Source of the DNA: Gymnothorax reevesii | Lineage: Eukaryota > Chordata > Actinopteri > Anguilliformes > Muraenidae | DNA: 64,000 nt | Reading direction: 5' to 3' | NCBI GenBank assembly: GCA_029721435.1 | Contig: CM056583.1 | Span: forward strand, 52,679,620 to 52,743,619 | Part shown: piece by piece, positions 1 to 17,765 of the stretch | Position numbering within the stretch: position 1 is the stretch's first letter | How the letters are laid out: each line of letters begins with the position of its first letter | The notes under the pieces: generated by a model | Database searches by the model: none | What the model was told of the DNA's origin: nothing | The model's input: only the letters and a program-made list of their open reading frames with translations | Made by a program: the position numbers and the translations under genes

Positions 1-121
1 TATGGGAAGGAGACAAGCTGGTGTAGGGACTGTGATACTCTGGGAGATGTTCTGTTAGGAAACCCTGAGGGACCGTCACAATATTAGGCAGGTGGTTTTA
101 ATCTTGTGGCTGATTGGTGTA
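1..121 (+). mobile_element. Right end of a decayed Tc1/mariner-like element, cut by the window edge
   Basis: The segment reads like the 3' part of a transposase region followed by a terminal repeat (TAGGCAGGTGGTTTTAAT, then a GCTGATTGGTGTA end). The same terminal motif recurs at 36140-36183 and, inverted, at 25583-25660, so it is a dispersed family. The internal part resembles the matching stretch at 36000-36100. It is heavily mutated and its left side lies outside the window. Confidence 0.6.
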
Positions 122-429
122 TGTGAACGTACCATTGGTTTGTTAAAGCTTTTGGAGAAAATGTATAAGTCTCGCTCCATATTTTGATACCTTTACATAA
201 TGTATTTATTGAAGCAGTATCAATTTAATGTGTTTGCATTCTTAAATTGCCCCTCTACAGTGCCCTCAAAATTCATTAGCACCCTGAGTGAATATGAGCA
301 CAAAAAAGGCTGTGAAAAAAAGTCTTTCTCCTCGTGGTCCTTCACTCAAAATGCTCAGAAAAATTTTTCCTCCTGATCTTTCACTCAAAATACTTAAAAC
401 AATCATCAAAAAGTCTCAAGAACTGCCAT

Positions 430-1296
430 CACATGCAACCTACATCACTAGCAGTTATTTAAAAAGCCTCAGCTGCCGATCAACAACAAACTTAAGAGTT
501 TACTGTCATAAAAATGTTACTGGGACTCACAGTGGAACCGGGTTATATGCTCAGATGAGAACAAAATTGAGCTTTTTGGCAACAAACATCAAAAGTGGGT
601 TAGGTGTTGCGAAGATTCAACCAGCGAGTGTATAAGAATCAGTGGCAGACAGGCACGTGCTTGGGAGGAGAGCCGTGAACTGTCTCACTATCCTGAGTTG
701 GCAGCAAGGGGTCGCATACGAGCAAGCTTTGTACATAGTTCCCCAATTGGGCATTCCAGATTCGGGTGGGATTGGAGATGCCAAATAAAAAAAAAAAGAA
801 AAAAAAAAGTGGGTTAGGTATAGTCAGAGAGATAACTATGCAGAAAAGCAACACATGACTACTGTGAAGTGTGGTGGAGGATCTTTGATGTCTTGGGGGT
901 GTTTTCCTTCGAAAGGCCTTGGATATATTGTTTGGACAGAAGTTAGCATGCAGTCCATCAAAAAAGATATTAAATGAAAACTAACAGTCTCTGGCAGGAG
1001 GCTTAAAATGGGCCATTTTTGGACCTTGCAGCAGGACAATGATCCAAAACACACCTCAAAATTTGTTTAAAAAATGGGCCACTGATCACAGGACTCTCCA
1101 GGGCCATCACAGTCCCCCGACAAAGAGTCATCTGTGGGATGAGCTGAAGAGAAGAGACCACAAGCGTCAAACCCTGAGTCTGAGAAATCTGGACCAATGC
1201 TGTTTGGAAGAGTGGTTTCAAATCTCATGCCATGTGTTCATCAACCTCATCACAGATTATAGGAGAACGCTCAGTGCTATTGTCTGGGAAAATTGA
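430..1296 (+). pseudogene. Tc1-like transposase remnant
   Basis: Translation in more than one frame gives recognisable Tc1 transposase pieces. A block WNRVICSDENKIELFG near 535-585 carries the first catalytic Asp in an S-D-E context. A block LQQDNDPKHTS near 1025-1060 carries the second Asp. In-frame stops (for example in the block following the SINE) and the SINE at 606-804 destroy the reading frame. The function was cut-and-paste transposition at TA sites. The copy cannot make a working protein. Confidence 0.75.
606..804 (+). mobile_element. SINE inserted in the Tc1-like element, with 15-bp target-site duplication
   Basis: The insert is flanked by identical direct repeats AAAAGTGGGTTAGGT at 591-605 and 805-819, and it ends in an A-rich tail (787-804). 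This is the signature of LINE-mediated SINE insertion. The interrupted transposon reads on normally on both sides. The body is short and lacks a clear box A/B head, so it may be a 5'-truncated copy. Part of its middle resembles the SINE at 35430-35725. Confidence 0.7.
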
Positions 1297-1799
1297 GTCT
1301 GCACAAACTATTAAACGATGTAGTGCCAATAAGCAGTGGCGCACCTTATTTTGAGAAAAATATTAGCATCATGATAAAATGTATTGTTTCTTCCGATTAT
1401 ATTGCCTCAACTAAAGAACAGATTTTTGTGAACAATTTGGGTGAAAGATTACAATAATCATAACATTTTTTGTATCTCGTTTAGCTCATTTCAAATAAAG
1501 GGTGCCAGTAATTCTGTAGGGCACAGCTTATGCTTTTTTAACCACTTTTGGTGTCAAGCGCAGAATTCCCACCTAGCAATACTGTCATGTCTTGACAAAA
1601 GATGAGACCGGAGTCAAGGATAGCAATTTACTTGGAATCTCACAGCAAGCAAACTGAGTCCACCAAGACAAGACTACGAACACTCACCCCCTGGATCTAC
1701 AGGAAGGCCTATATCTATACAGGAAGTGGCAGTAACTAACCACCTGCTTGACAGGTGGCCACACTGCAGCATGAACTAGAAAAGCACTCAGAGAGTGCA

Positions 1800-2126
1800 G
1801 ACCTCCTCCAGGGGTCCAGGGGTCCTCGCCACTGGCGTTGGTTTCATGCCGATCGGATAAAAATTGACCGAGATATGGCCGAAAGTCGGTTTTGACCTTT
1901 TCGTGGCCTTGACCTTGACCTTTGACCCGATCACTCCCAAAATCTAATCGATTGATCCTCAGGTCATGCCAAATCAACCCACCAAATTTTATGAAATTCC
2001 GTTTGGTACTTTTTGAGTTATTCGATACACATACACACAGACAGACAGACAGACAGACACACAAACAAATAAATACACGGGGATCAAAACATTACCTTCG
2101 TCAGCGAAGTCGCTGGCGAAGGTAAT
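1800..2126. repeat. Dispersed repeat with (CAGA)n tract and terminal hairpin
   Basis: The stretch contains repeated TGACCTTTGACC-like words, a short CAGA microsatellite (2038-2060), and at 2091-2126 an 18+18-base near-perfect palindrome (ATTACCTTCG ... CGAAGGTAAT). A conserved body ending in a strong hairpin suggests the terminus of a dispersed element. I cannot assign the family. Confidence 0.45.
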
Positions 2127-2595
2127 AATGGATGTCTGCTGCACTCCCTCCACCCAATAGATTCTTTCAGATTTATTGTAAGTTCGAGGCACAATTCTGG
2201 CACACGCTGACTTTCCTGCTAATTTGCTGGCCCACACACTTTCATGTTTTGCACAATTTAAAAGCTGCCATCACACTCAAATTATGTTTCTTACCAAAAT
2301 GGATTCACATATGGAAAAGACAAAAATACAACACACTAACCAATAATCTGCCTTGATATAAACTTCTGAAAATGTTTTCCATATGCTCAGCATATCACAG
2401 GCTGCTGTCACAGCCATGATAACGATCCATAGCAGCGTCCCTTGAACTAACAAGAAAATGAGAGTAAATAAGAAGTTGCAAATTTAAGAAAGGAAAAGCA
2501 AAAATCTTCAAAACAAATCACTTCCACTGCAGCGTTTCCTGTTATTTGTTGGATTTAATCTTACCGATACGGAATATGAGAAACAGAATTTAAAT

Positions 2596-2952
2596 TTAAT
2601 CCGTCTGTTTCGGATTACTCATTTCGTTTTTGGCAATCACGACATCGACGCCCAGCGAGTGGTTTGTTGCTGCGCCTCCGAAAACCTGGAAACTTATTTC
2701 AGCACTGACGTAACGCCTACAATGAACGCTAGAGGACAGCATCACACCGTTACGTACCAAATGAAGAATAAATTGGTTCCCTTGCCGCAAAACTGATCCA
2801 ACCCTCAAATTAGATGGTAGTCCAGTCCTCTGTATTGTACCATAAAGTATCACGTCAGCCAAACAGCAGAGTTCTCTATGGAAATGATCAGCAAATAACA
2901 CTTGAAAATACCAACCAGCTGAGCCCTTAACTGGTTGATATAATAATTCCAA
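2596..2952 (-). pseudogene. Possible piggyBac-type transposase fragment
   Basis: An uninterrupted minus-strand frame of 118 codons reads in order: a V-L-F-A-D-H-F block, then LADVILYGTIQRTGLPSNL, then a run rich in RQGN and LSSS-H. This order resembles the end of the catalytic region of piggyBac-family transposases (a D-x-F-[FY] motif, then YGT-[IV]-R, then a GN...[LS]S-x-H strand). No ends or TTAA target sites were located. The resemblance is by eye, and a chance ORF is possible. Confidence 0.35.
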
Positions 2953-3012
2953 AGAGAACTATCAACTCCTGTCAAAATTGTCAAATGCAGAAGTGAACGA
3001 ACCGTTCCATTC

Positions 3013-3098
3013 AACAACCACAATTCCGAAATAGTTGGGACAAAGTGTAAATTGTGAATAAAATCAATGCGATGACTTTCAAATCACACCAGCCAGTA
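3013..3098 (+). mobile_element. Solo terminal repeat of a Tc1-like family
   Basis: The sequence around 3022-3098 (AATAGTTGGGACAAAGTGT, then a TGTGAATAAAATC stretch and a GTGATTTGAAAG-like inner part on the opposite strand) closely matches both terminal repeats of the larger element at 29119-30773. Only one end is present here, so this is a remnant or a MITE end. Confidence 0.65.
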
Positions 3099-3321
3099 CC
3101 CAGATAGCAGAAAGTGATTGAATCAACATTGTGATATTGTCAGGCTGAAGATTGCAATCAACATTGATGTCAGATATTGAAAAAAACATTGAAAGTGCTA
3201 GCTATGATCAACATGGAAATAACGTTGAATTTCCAATCAATTCTGACAATGAATCAATGTTGATTCAGCTATAGTGTGATCAACATTGAAAGAATGTAGA
3301 ATTGCTTCAACATTGATTGAG
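3099..3321. repeat. MITE-like repeat built of 'CAACATTGA' words
   Basis: After a CCCAGATAGC start, the stretch is made of degenerate, alternating forms of ATCAACATTGA and TCAATGTTGAT. The CCCAGATA terminus is also that of the element at 49736-50443. It runs directly into an AT microsatellite. The right terminus was not found. Confidence 0.45.

Positions 3322-3376
<55 letters not shown>
3322..3376. repeat. (AT)n microsatellite
   Basis: About 27 uninterrupted AT dinucleotides follow the repeat body upstream. Confidence 0.95.
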
Positions 3377-3379
<3 letters not shown>

Positions 3380-3416
3380 GCAATGCATCATACATTGAAA
3401 CAATGTTATTATTAAA

Positions 3417-3699
3417 GGGCCATTTCAACACTTCTCAACCCTCCTCTGTATGTTTTCAATATGCCTCATTAAAAAATAATCACTTTATTACTCTATTTAT
3501 GGTATAGTTCAACAAGGAGCATGACAACATAGTCTACTAGTCAGTGATATCATTGCCATATGCCTGAATGGCAGCGATGTCACCGATAGACAAGTTTGGA
3601 GCAACCCCCGTGGAACTTTAAAACACCAAATAGAGTAAAATGATTATTTTTAAATGAGGCATAGAAACATACAGATGAAGTTTAAAATGCTGAAATGGT
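3417..3699. mobile_element. Foldback MITE with ~85-bp imperfect inverted arms
   Basis: The arm at 3417-3502 and the arm at 3608-3699 are inverted copies. Shared blocks include CTGTATGTTT, ATGCCTCATT and AAAAATAATCA near an ACTCTATTT word. The central ~105 bp is unrelated. No coding potential is present, so it would have been mobilised by an enzyme encoded elsewhere. Confidence 0.7.
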
Positions 3700-3718
3700 C
3701 AGTTATGTATGCTACACT

Positions 3719-3832
3719 GCAGTGGTTCTCAACCTTTTTATACAAAGACCCCACTTTGAAGGGACATATTTTGGGGGACCCTATACTTGATTATAATTAT
3801 TTCATAGATGAATATTCAAAAATGTGTAGTGA
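3719..3832. mobile_element. hAT-type terminal fragment
   Basis: The sequence CAGTGGTTCTCAACC at 3720-3734 is the typical terminus of Charlie-like hAT elements, followed by a degenerate A/T-rich body. No matching right end is seen before the next element at 3833. Confidence 0.4.
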
Positions 3833-4664
3833 CAGGGCTGCTAACTCTCACGCATTCGCCGTGAGTCTCACGCCTCTTTGAGGCATTCACATTCCCATGC
3901 CGCAGTCAGCAATTATTCAATTTAGGCATATTTAAGAGATTCTTATGCGGAATTGAGTCCTTGAACTTGGAAGTTAACCAGTTTCACTTGCATTACGGTG
4001 GATTTCACCTCTAGAGACGTGGAAATCAATTCTGACTCTGAAATTCTCACATTCGTCTTTACAGAGGGGTTGGAAGCAATAGAATTGAATAAAGACATTT
4101 CAAATGGTCTTATTTTGTTTAAACAATTTACACGATCATGAAACACACACATTGCCTCCAACCCCTGAGTGAGGATAAGCGCACAATGTTTGGAGTCACA
4201 ATCGCTTTCATGATTCTCGTGGTGAAATCCACCGTTAAAGCAACTGAAACTTCCACTCACAAGGACTTTAATTAGGAACACGTAAGAATCTCATTAATAT
4301 TCGCTGGTCGAAAAATTGCTGACTATGGTGAATACACCTTCAAAATGCTTGAAACTAAAGCCCGTGATCCACTTACGCTTTTAAGGCGTCCGATTGTCCC
4401 GATTATATTATTATAATAATTATTTATTTTTGACGTTGGCAAAAATCAATCGGAAATGCTCGCGTTAGTGGAACATGGGATGAAACTTTTTCTCCTATCA
4501 ATCTGACTTCCTACGATTGTTTGCGCAAGTTTCGGATGGTTCCCGGCGCTTCCTAAAGCTACCGACTGGCCACGATTGCTTGCGTGCGGAAGCCTTAAGA
4601 GCAGAAGTGGATCACAGGCATTACACTGTATGCGGGAGACTGCGTCGAAAGTTGGCAGCCCTAG
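3833..4664. mobile_element. Non-autonomous hAT-like element with nested inverted repeats
   Basis: The left end CAGGGCTGCTAACTCTCACG (3833) and the right end, read inverted from 4664 (CTAGGGCTGCCAACTTTCG), are matching terminal repeats of a known fish hAT pattern. Inside, about 105 bp at 3906-4010 recurs inverted at 4222-4326 (shared blocks GTCAGCAATT, GAGATTCTTA and CGGTGGATTTCACC). No clean 8-bp target duplication could be recognised, so the borders are moderately certain. Confidence 0.55.
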
Positions 4665-4971
4665 TTGTGAGCTTGTAGATTGTGTCATGGTTTCACCCCC
4701 TGCCAGATATAAACTGCCCTTCCATCAAACTCCTGCCTTTGTCAACTGCACCACAGTCACACTCAGCCTGGTTCCATTTAATTCAGGAATTCCCCCATGT
4801 TTAGTCTGCTTCAGCATTTCTGAGAAGCTGTGAAAACTTCCTGGAAAGGCGGTAGTATTTCAGTGATGAACATGTTAATTTCCCTTGAAGAAGGCTGTTG
4901 TGTAACATTGTTAAAAGTGCATGAAGATAGTCATATCTACAAGTTACATTGTCTTGCCAAATTTGACCACA

Positions 4972-5163
4972 CATTCTACCCGGGGCATTGCATCCTCTAC
5001 AGCACTGTTTAAGGCCATATCTGTAGAGGAGATTTGCAGGGTGGCCTATTGATCATCTGCATCGACTTTTGCGCGGTCATATCTCAGGGATATGACAGCT
5101 AGCACAGTCGCACATTCAGTCTTGGGAACCCTATTGGCAGGGTCCTCTTCCAAAATTAATTAG
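4972..5163 (+). pseudogene. C-terminal end of a DIRS-type tyrosine recombinase
   Basis: In the frame starting at 4972 the translation reads HSTRGIASSTALF, then SVEEICRVAY, a stop, then SSASTFARSYLRDM and TVAHSVLGTLLAG, ending at the TAG at 5161. This is the conserved end of the tyrosine recombinase of DIRS-like retroelements: an H-x-x-R box, an [IV]C-[RK]-[AV]A-x-W-S helix, and the Y of a TF-x-x-x-Y motif. The single in-frame TGA at 5050-5052 sits where the family has Trp. Upstream parts of the recombinase and the RT were not found. Confidence 0.7.
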
Positions 5164-5241
5164 TAGTTGATCATTACCACAACCTGGGGCGATCAGCTCC
5201 AGTGGCGCCCCGCCTGCAGGTGTAGGGGCTTGTCAAGGGGA

Positions 5242-5720
5242 AATGACAGCGCGCTCTCCCAGTCATCTGGGAGGCGACCCCATCGGGGAGGGGGTCCCCT
5301 TCCAACAGCGAATCGGCATTTTTTGATGTTGGTACCACGACCTGAGGCGAGGCACTCTGGTGGTGCTCGCCTATGAGTGAGAGGCCGCCATGGGGTGATA
5401 CCAGCTAGCAAGCCCTTCCATTTATTCTGGGGGGGAGGGATCCTATAGGAGAGGAGTCCCCTTCCAAACATCGACTTGTCCTCTGTTTGTGTTGTGCCAC
5501 GGCCTGAGGCGATGCCCTCTGGCATTGCTCGCCTGGGGGTGTGGGGTTTCTCATTGGGAGATGACAGCTAGCAAGCCCTCCCATTCATTCTGGGAAGGGG
5601 CCCTATAGGGGAGGTCCCCTTCCAGCACCAACTTCTGTTTGATGTCGCTGCTTTGCGCCATGACCTGGGGTGGGGTACGCAGGCTGGCGGTGCTCAGTGT
5701 GGTGGGGTTTCTCTTGGTTT
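5242..5720 (+). repeat. Three degenerate tandem units (~155-165 bp) behind the recombinase fragment
   Basis: Three successive units start near 5242, 5396 and 5561. Each contains, in order, a GACAGC(T)AGCAAGCCC-like block, a CTGGGAGG/GGGG block, a GTCCCCTTCCA block, and a CCTGAGGCGA...GGTGCTCGCC block. They lie between the recombinase fragment and the terminal inverted repeat, so they are probably part of the same retroelement's 3' region. Confidence 0.65.
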
Positions 5721-5835
5721 CTGAATGGAGCTGTGTGGTCTGGGGCCAACTGGGAGAACATCCATTCCTAACCGCCTTCGTCTTAGGTGTAAATCAATAG
5801 CGAAGCTGATTAGTGGACGGAGCACGTACAAAATA

Positions 5836-6110
5836 GAACTACTGGTTACCTGGATGTAACTCCAGTTCTATGAGTACGTGCGTAGCCCTCTAACAACCTG
5901 CCCAGCTGGCCCTGAGTGTGTGATGCTGAGTTTTAAAGGGAGATGAGCATTGGCAACACCGAGGCTTTTAGGAGGTGAGCATGCTACCCCCTCCAACGGA
6001 GTAGGTGAGTTCAATTTTCTTTCTCAGGTACGTAAGCCAATCGAGAAGCCCGTTAGAGGGCTACGCACGTACTCATAGAACTGGAGTTACATCCAGGTAA
6101 CCAGTAGTTC
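5836..6110. repeat. Perfect 59-bp inverted repeat at the end of the DIRS-like element
   Basis: The arm at 5836-5894 (GAACTACTGGTTACC ... CCCTCTAAC) and the arm at 6052-6110 are exact reverse complements over 59 bp, separated by 157 bp. DIRS-type elements have inverted terminal repeats and internal complementary regions, which fits the recombinase fragment upstream. The tight head-to-head pairing at one end is unusual. Confidence 0.8.
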
Positions 6111-6774
6111 ATTCAGATCTAATCTTGAAGTTAGAAAGTTAAATTGGCCAATATCTCAAAATGTCTTCCATGTGAATTGGTTCAGTTTGGCTGCAATGTA
6201 TCCGGTTGTTCTTTGATCTAGCCATTTGAAGCAGGACAGTAGCCTTGGAAAGCAGATTGGTGGACTGAAATTGAAAGCCAAGTGAATATGACTACATAAT
6301 TAATAATTTGCATTTCTAATGTGATTTGAAATGACAGGAAATAAAAATAGAATTGTTTTGTCACTTGTATAGTATTTTATTTCATAACAGGCTGCCACAT
6401 AATTCTATCTTGCACAGCGATACATTATTTTAAAGGATTCTATTAAATTAATTAATGCTTCTTTTTATTTATGTCTTCTTTGTGTTGTTTTTTTTTAACC
6501 TTTATTTAACCAGGTGTTAGATGGATATCAATGGTGAACAGAAACCAGTCATTTTATCATCCACACGGTGGCGTTCCGAGAGCAGTGCCCTTAGTGCTGA
6601 CTGCATTAGACTGTTCATCCTTTCTTTTAGATTGAGCATAAAGAGCATATTTTGCGCTCCTAGACTTGAAATAATTTTGAAGGCTTTACATTTCCTCGGC
6701 ATATAAGCCCATTAACATATACTATTTTGTTTAGTTTCATGGGATCGGTCGCGCGGCGGTCTGATGTTCCAAGT
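6111..6774. other. Gene-free stretch upstream of arrdc3
   Basis: Mostly AT-rich DNA with no supported gene. A CTTTATTTAACCAGG word at 6501 resembles a common dispersed-repeat end. Nothing else is recognisable. Confidence 0.5.
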
Positions 6775-7483
6775 TATAAAGGGATACTACTGTTTAAACC
6801 AAGACGTGAGCAATTGTGTTTGAGCTCATGAAAAAAAGCTCTTTCTCGTTTGTTGGCGTTTTTTTTAACAAAAGGAAACATCGATGGCGTAGTGATTTAC
6901 CATGTCTTTCATCAATTTCTTACTCTTCAACAGACAGCTTGCAAAGGCAAATGTATTTAACTGTTGTATTTGCAAACATGTATCTCATGTTATGTTAACT
7001 GGGGCGGGCTGTGAGATTGATTGTACTGCCGATTTCATAAACGCGCGCTTACAACAGCAAATATCAAACAATTGTTCAGTCAAATATAAGTTCACCTCCA
7101 TCAGCTGCCCATTCACGCTACTCATTTGGCCTGAAGCCAGACAGAACCTCCCCCTCAGTTCTAGAAGGCGGAAGGAGAGGACGGCCGGAGCGGTTCGCAC
7201 ATGCTCAGTGAGGTTGTTTTTCCAGAAAGTCTCGCTTAAAATGAGCTGAGGAGCAGGAGCAGTTTGTCTTTGTACAGAGACCGTAGCGTGATCGGGTGCC
7301 AGATAACAGCACATCGCTGTTATTTAGCCTTGAAATCTCAATGAACTGTTGGCGAGGAGAGCACTGATCTTGCCTGCGGCTTTTGCGGGGCAAAGGCATT
7401 GGTCAGTGTTTCAAGATCACATTTTATTTCCCATGAGATTTTCATTTTTAGAGTTTTATCATTTTACATAATTTCTCGCGATA
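6775..7483 (+). promoter_or_regulatory. arrdc3: Probable arrdc3 promoter and 5' UTR region
   Basis: This is the stretch directly before the arrdc3 start codon. A TATAAA word lies at 6775-6780. The part from about 7000 to 7400 is richer in CpG than its surroundings and includes a TTCTAGAA (heat-shock-element-like) word at 7159-7166. The start site cannot be placed from sequence alone. A housekeeping-type, CpG-associated start near 7150-7300 is as likely as the TATA word. Confidence 0.4.
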
Positions 7484-15246
<7,763 letters not shown>

Positions 15247-15955
15247 AGGAAGCAAGGATCCGCCCTGAGCAGTTGGGCTCTTTGCTTCAAAAGTTTTGTA
15301 CTGCTTTTTTTTTCCTCCACGTTCTCTGTGGATGAGAGAAAACAAACGTATTAACGAAAGGCGAAAGGTGACTGACGAAGGGGAACGTCCTCTCCTCTCC
15401 CCATCTCCTCGCTCCAAAAACGCCCCACCCTCCAGAGACGAGCAGGGTGTCGAAGGCTGTTCACTTCCTGGCGCGTTGGTTGGGTTGAAGCAAATCCAGG
15501 AAGTGGGAAACCCAGCAGTCTGCTCAAGCCAAAAGAGGTGGCACGCTTCTGGCCTACGATCCCCATCCCCCCCATTGCTTTCTGTTTCTCTGGCACGTAA
15601 ATGACTCTGTAATGGAGCTGAACATTTGAAAATGCCAAGTGGAAAGGAAAGGCGGACGGGAAGAACGTAAAACGACGCAACAAATCTTGGGTTTTTTGGA
15701 GACAACTGAGGGACGGTGAAGAACCTCGTCTCCCTCTGCAATATGGATGGGTTTGCACCATTTATTTGTTTCTTCTATTCATTTTTTGAACACTATTTTC
15801 TTCCTCACTATTTGCCATTTTGCAATGGACAAAGACTGATATTCCCTATCCGCACAACTCTATGAACAACACGGGTGACGAGGGCTGCACGGAGACGCTA
15901 CAGCTGAGAAGAGGACAAACCTCTATATGAGTCCCTCACAAAGCTGTTAAGAAGA

Positions 15956-15990
15956 TTTTTTTTTTTTTTTTTTTTTTTTTCCCCCCCCCC
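15956..15990. repeat. T25-C10 homopolymer tract in the 3' UTR
   Basis: Twenty-five T followed directly by ten C, then GTTGTG. On the transcript this is a long pyrimidine tract, which could bind PTB- or PCBP-like proteins, or simply be slippage-prone low-complexity sequence. Confidence 0.9.
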
Positions 15991-17740
15991 GTTGTGCCAT
16001 TTTCTTGGACTGGCTGCCTGGTCCCTGTAGGAGGTTGTGTTGTCACTCTGGGCCTTGGCTCACTGAAGGAGATTCGTGTTGTTGTTTTTTAATTCTTACA
16101 AAAGTTGCCTTCTCACCAACTGTCATTTTGATTATTTTCAAATTCGGTGCTCGAAGTCTGTCGGACAGCAGCCACGCAAGAAACCTGCTAAACGGGACTG
16201 CGCTTTATCGGTGGAAGAGCGAGAGGGCGAGGTGATTACAATGCAGGCTGTGCCACTCTTTGCCTTTCTACTAATGCCGCAGAGCCGCACTTGTCCCTCG
16301 CTGCCAACTAAAGCAGTCAATCTTAGGTGATCCCCCCCGCACGTTTGCCAAAATGGTTGGAGGTAAACTAGTCTTTATTCCACTTAATGTTGCACTGTTT
16401 GAAAAAGGCAAACCAACTAAGGGGCAGGCCAGGAGACCTGCAGTAATGTTAGGCAGCTCGAATGACGAACAACATTCCCTTTTTGTCCCACTGCACTGGG
16501 AGAAGGTTTTCCATTTTCCCCCTTGTCTGGCAAAGCCAGATGGGGGAGAGAGAGGGAGATTGAGGGGCCCAAGCCAGACAGGGTCCCGCCGTGTAGATGG
16601 TTACAGAGCATGGAGTGCAAGCCCGCAGCTGGCCCTGCAGTTGGAGCAAGCCATTTGAATGAGTGATACATTAGTTTTTAAACTCATTCAATCACTGGGC
16701 TGTGAGTGGGTGGACATTCCAGACCTTTTACCACAATTAGCACTTTTTCATTATACTAATGGTGAGTCTGGGTAAAATGTTTATAGTAATAGAAAGCCTG
16801 GAAAAAAAAAAGAATGCATAACACTGAAGCAAGGTCGAAAAATACTTGTTTCCCTGGGAAAAAAAGATTTAAAGAGCAGTTTGGGCGATAAACTGCTGAA
16901 CTTGATGAGCATTATGTGTGCGCACTTGTGTGTGTGTGAGAGCCTGCGAATTGTTAGGGTCATGTTTTTTAACAACCCAATAGCCTTCATGAAATGTGAT
17001 CTTACCACGGTGGCCTTGACAAAATGACGGCTGATATAATTGCTGCTTTTGTAACAAGAGCTTAATATAGTTTGTGGCTAAGCTTGGGTTTCTTTCTTCC
17101 TCCATCTTGCTCTCTCTCGCTGCATTGTTATCACTTGTATTTTATTTTCTCTTTTCAATGGGCCAAAAAGGGAAGGAACGCAGTCAAGCAGAAACATGAG
17201 CATTCATGGTTTGCCTGCTGGTCATATAACCTGTGTGAAATGTTGGAAACTCCAGCGCCTTCTTCAGATATTGCAGAAGTCCATTGAATGGTTTGCTTTG
17301 ACGTAGAATTTCTGTTCTGAGAAAATGTTACTTGTGAATGGTGGCACTGACGTTTTTAATTTTGTCTTCAGTTTTGACTTTTTGACATGTGGTTGTTAAG
17401 CTCTGAAGTAAAACTTTAAAGATGGGGAAAATTTATTTACATACTTTTTCATATCCATTGTTTCCATAGTTCATAACCTGGATAAATATTATTCAGAGTT
17501 CAAGCTAATTTCTTCTCATGCACTCCAGGAATGACAATGTTTTCAATTGTTGTGGAGATTGGAAACATTTGAAAAACAAGGTGCAATATTGTTTTAGTTA
17601 TTTTGTATTTTTTAGTGTCCCATTATTATTTTTTTTCCCCCCCATTTGTGTTGTTTTTTTTTATTGTATTTTGACTCCATTGATTCTGTTACATTAAGAT
17701 TACATATTTTGAATGATTTGTCAAGCTCTTCCTTGTGTCA

Positions 17741-17746
17741 AATAAA
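17741..17746 (+). terminator. arrdc3: arrdc3 polyadenylation signal AATAAA
   Basis: The AATAAA hexamer is followed within 30 bases by a T-rich stretch, and a TGTGTTAAGTGT region follows at 17780. It is the first AATAAA found after the stop codon, which makes it the best candidate for the 3' end. Confidence 0.65.
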
Positions 17747-17765
17747 CAAGGTATCCTTTTTTAAA

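Larger units (their letters stand above)
258..1526 (+). mobile_element. Tc1-like DNA transposon with recognisable terminal inverted repeats, inactive
   Basis: The left end begins CAGTGCCCTC at 258 and the right end finishes GGGCACAG at 1526. The two ends are imperfect inverted repeats of about 26 bp (both contain GTGCCCT followed by a GCACC-type inner part). A TA target dinucleotide precedes the left end at 256-257. The body encodes a broken DD34E-type transposase. A SINE at 606-804 splits the element. Confidence 0.8.
15247..17765 (+). other. arrdc3: arrdc3 3' UTR
   Basis: About 2.5 kb of non-coding sequence between the TGA and the first canonical polyadenylation signal. It is AT-rich with several ATTTA-containing words and one long T/C tract. 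Long 3' UTRs are usual for this gene. Frames in it, including a long antisense one (15085-15741), look like chance. Confidence 0.7.

Noticed and set aside
3286..3507. Frames of repeated Tyr-Ile across the AT microsatellite
   Set aside because: They are translations of (AT)n and not genes.
5242..5720. The tandem units considered as a CRISPR array
   Set aside because: The units are about 160 bp, degenerate, have no short identical repeats with unique spacers, and the window is a vertebrate genome.
6501..6516. CTTTATTTAACCAGG word as a transposon end
   Set aside because: Only about 15 bp match a common repeat word; no further element structure follows.
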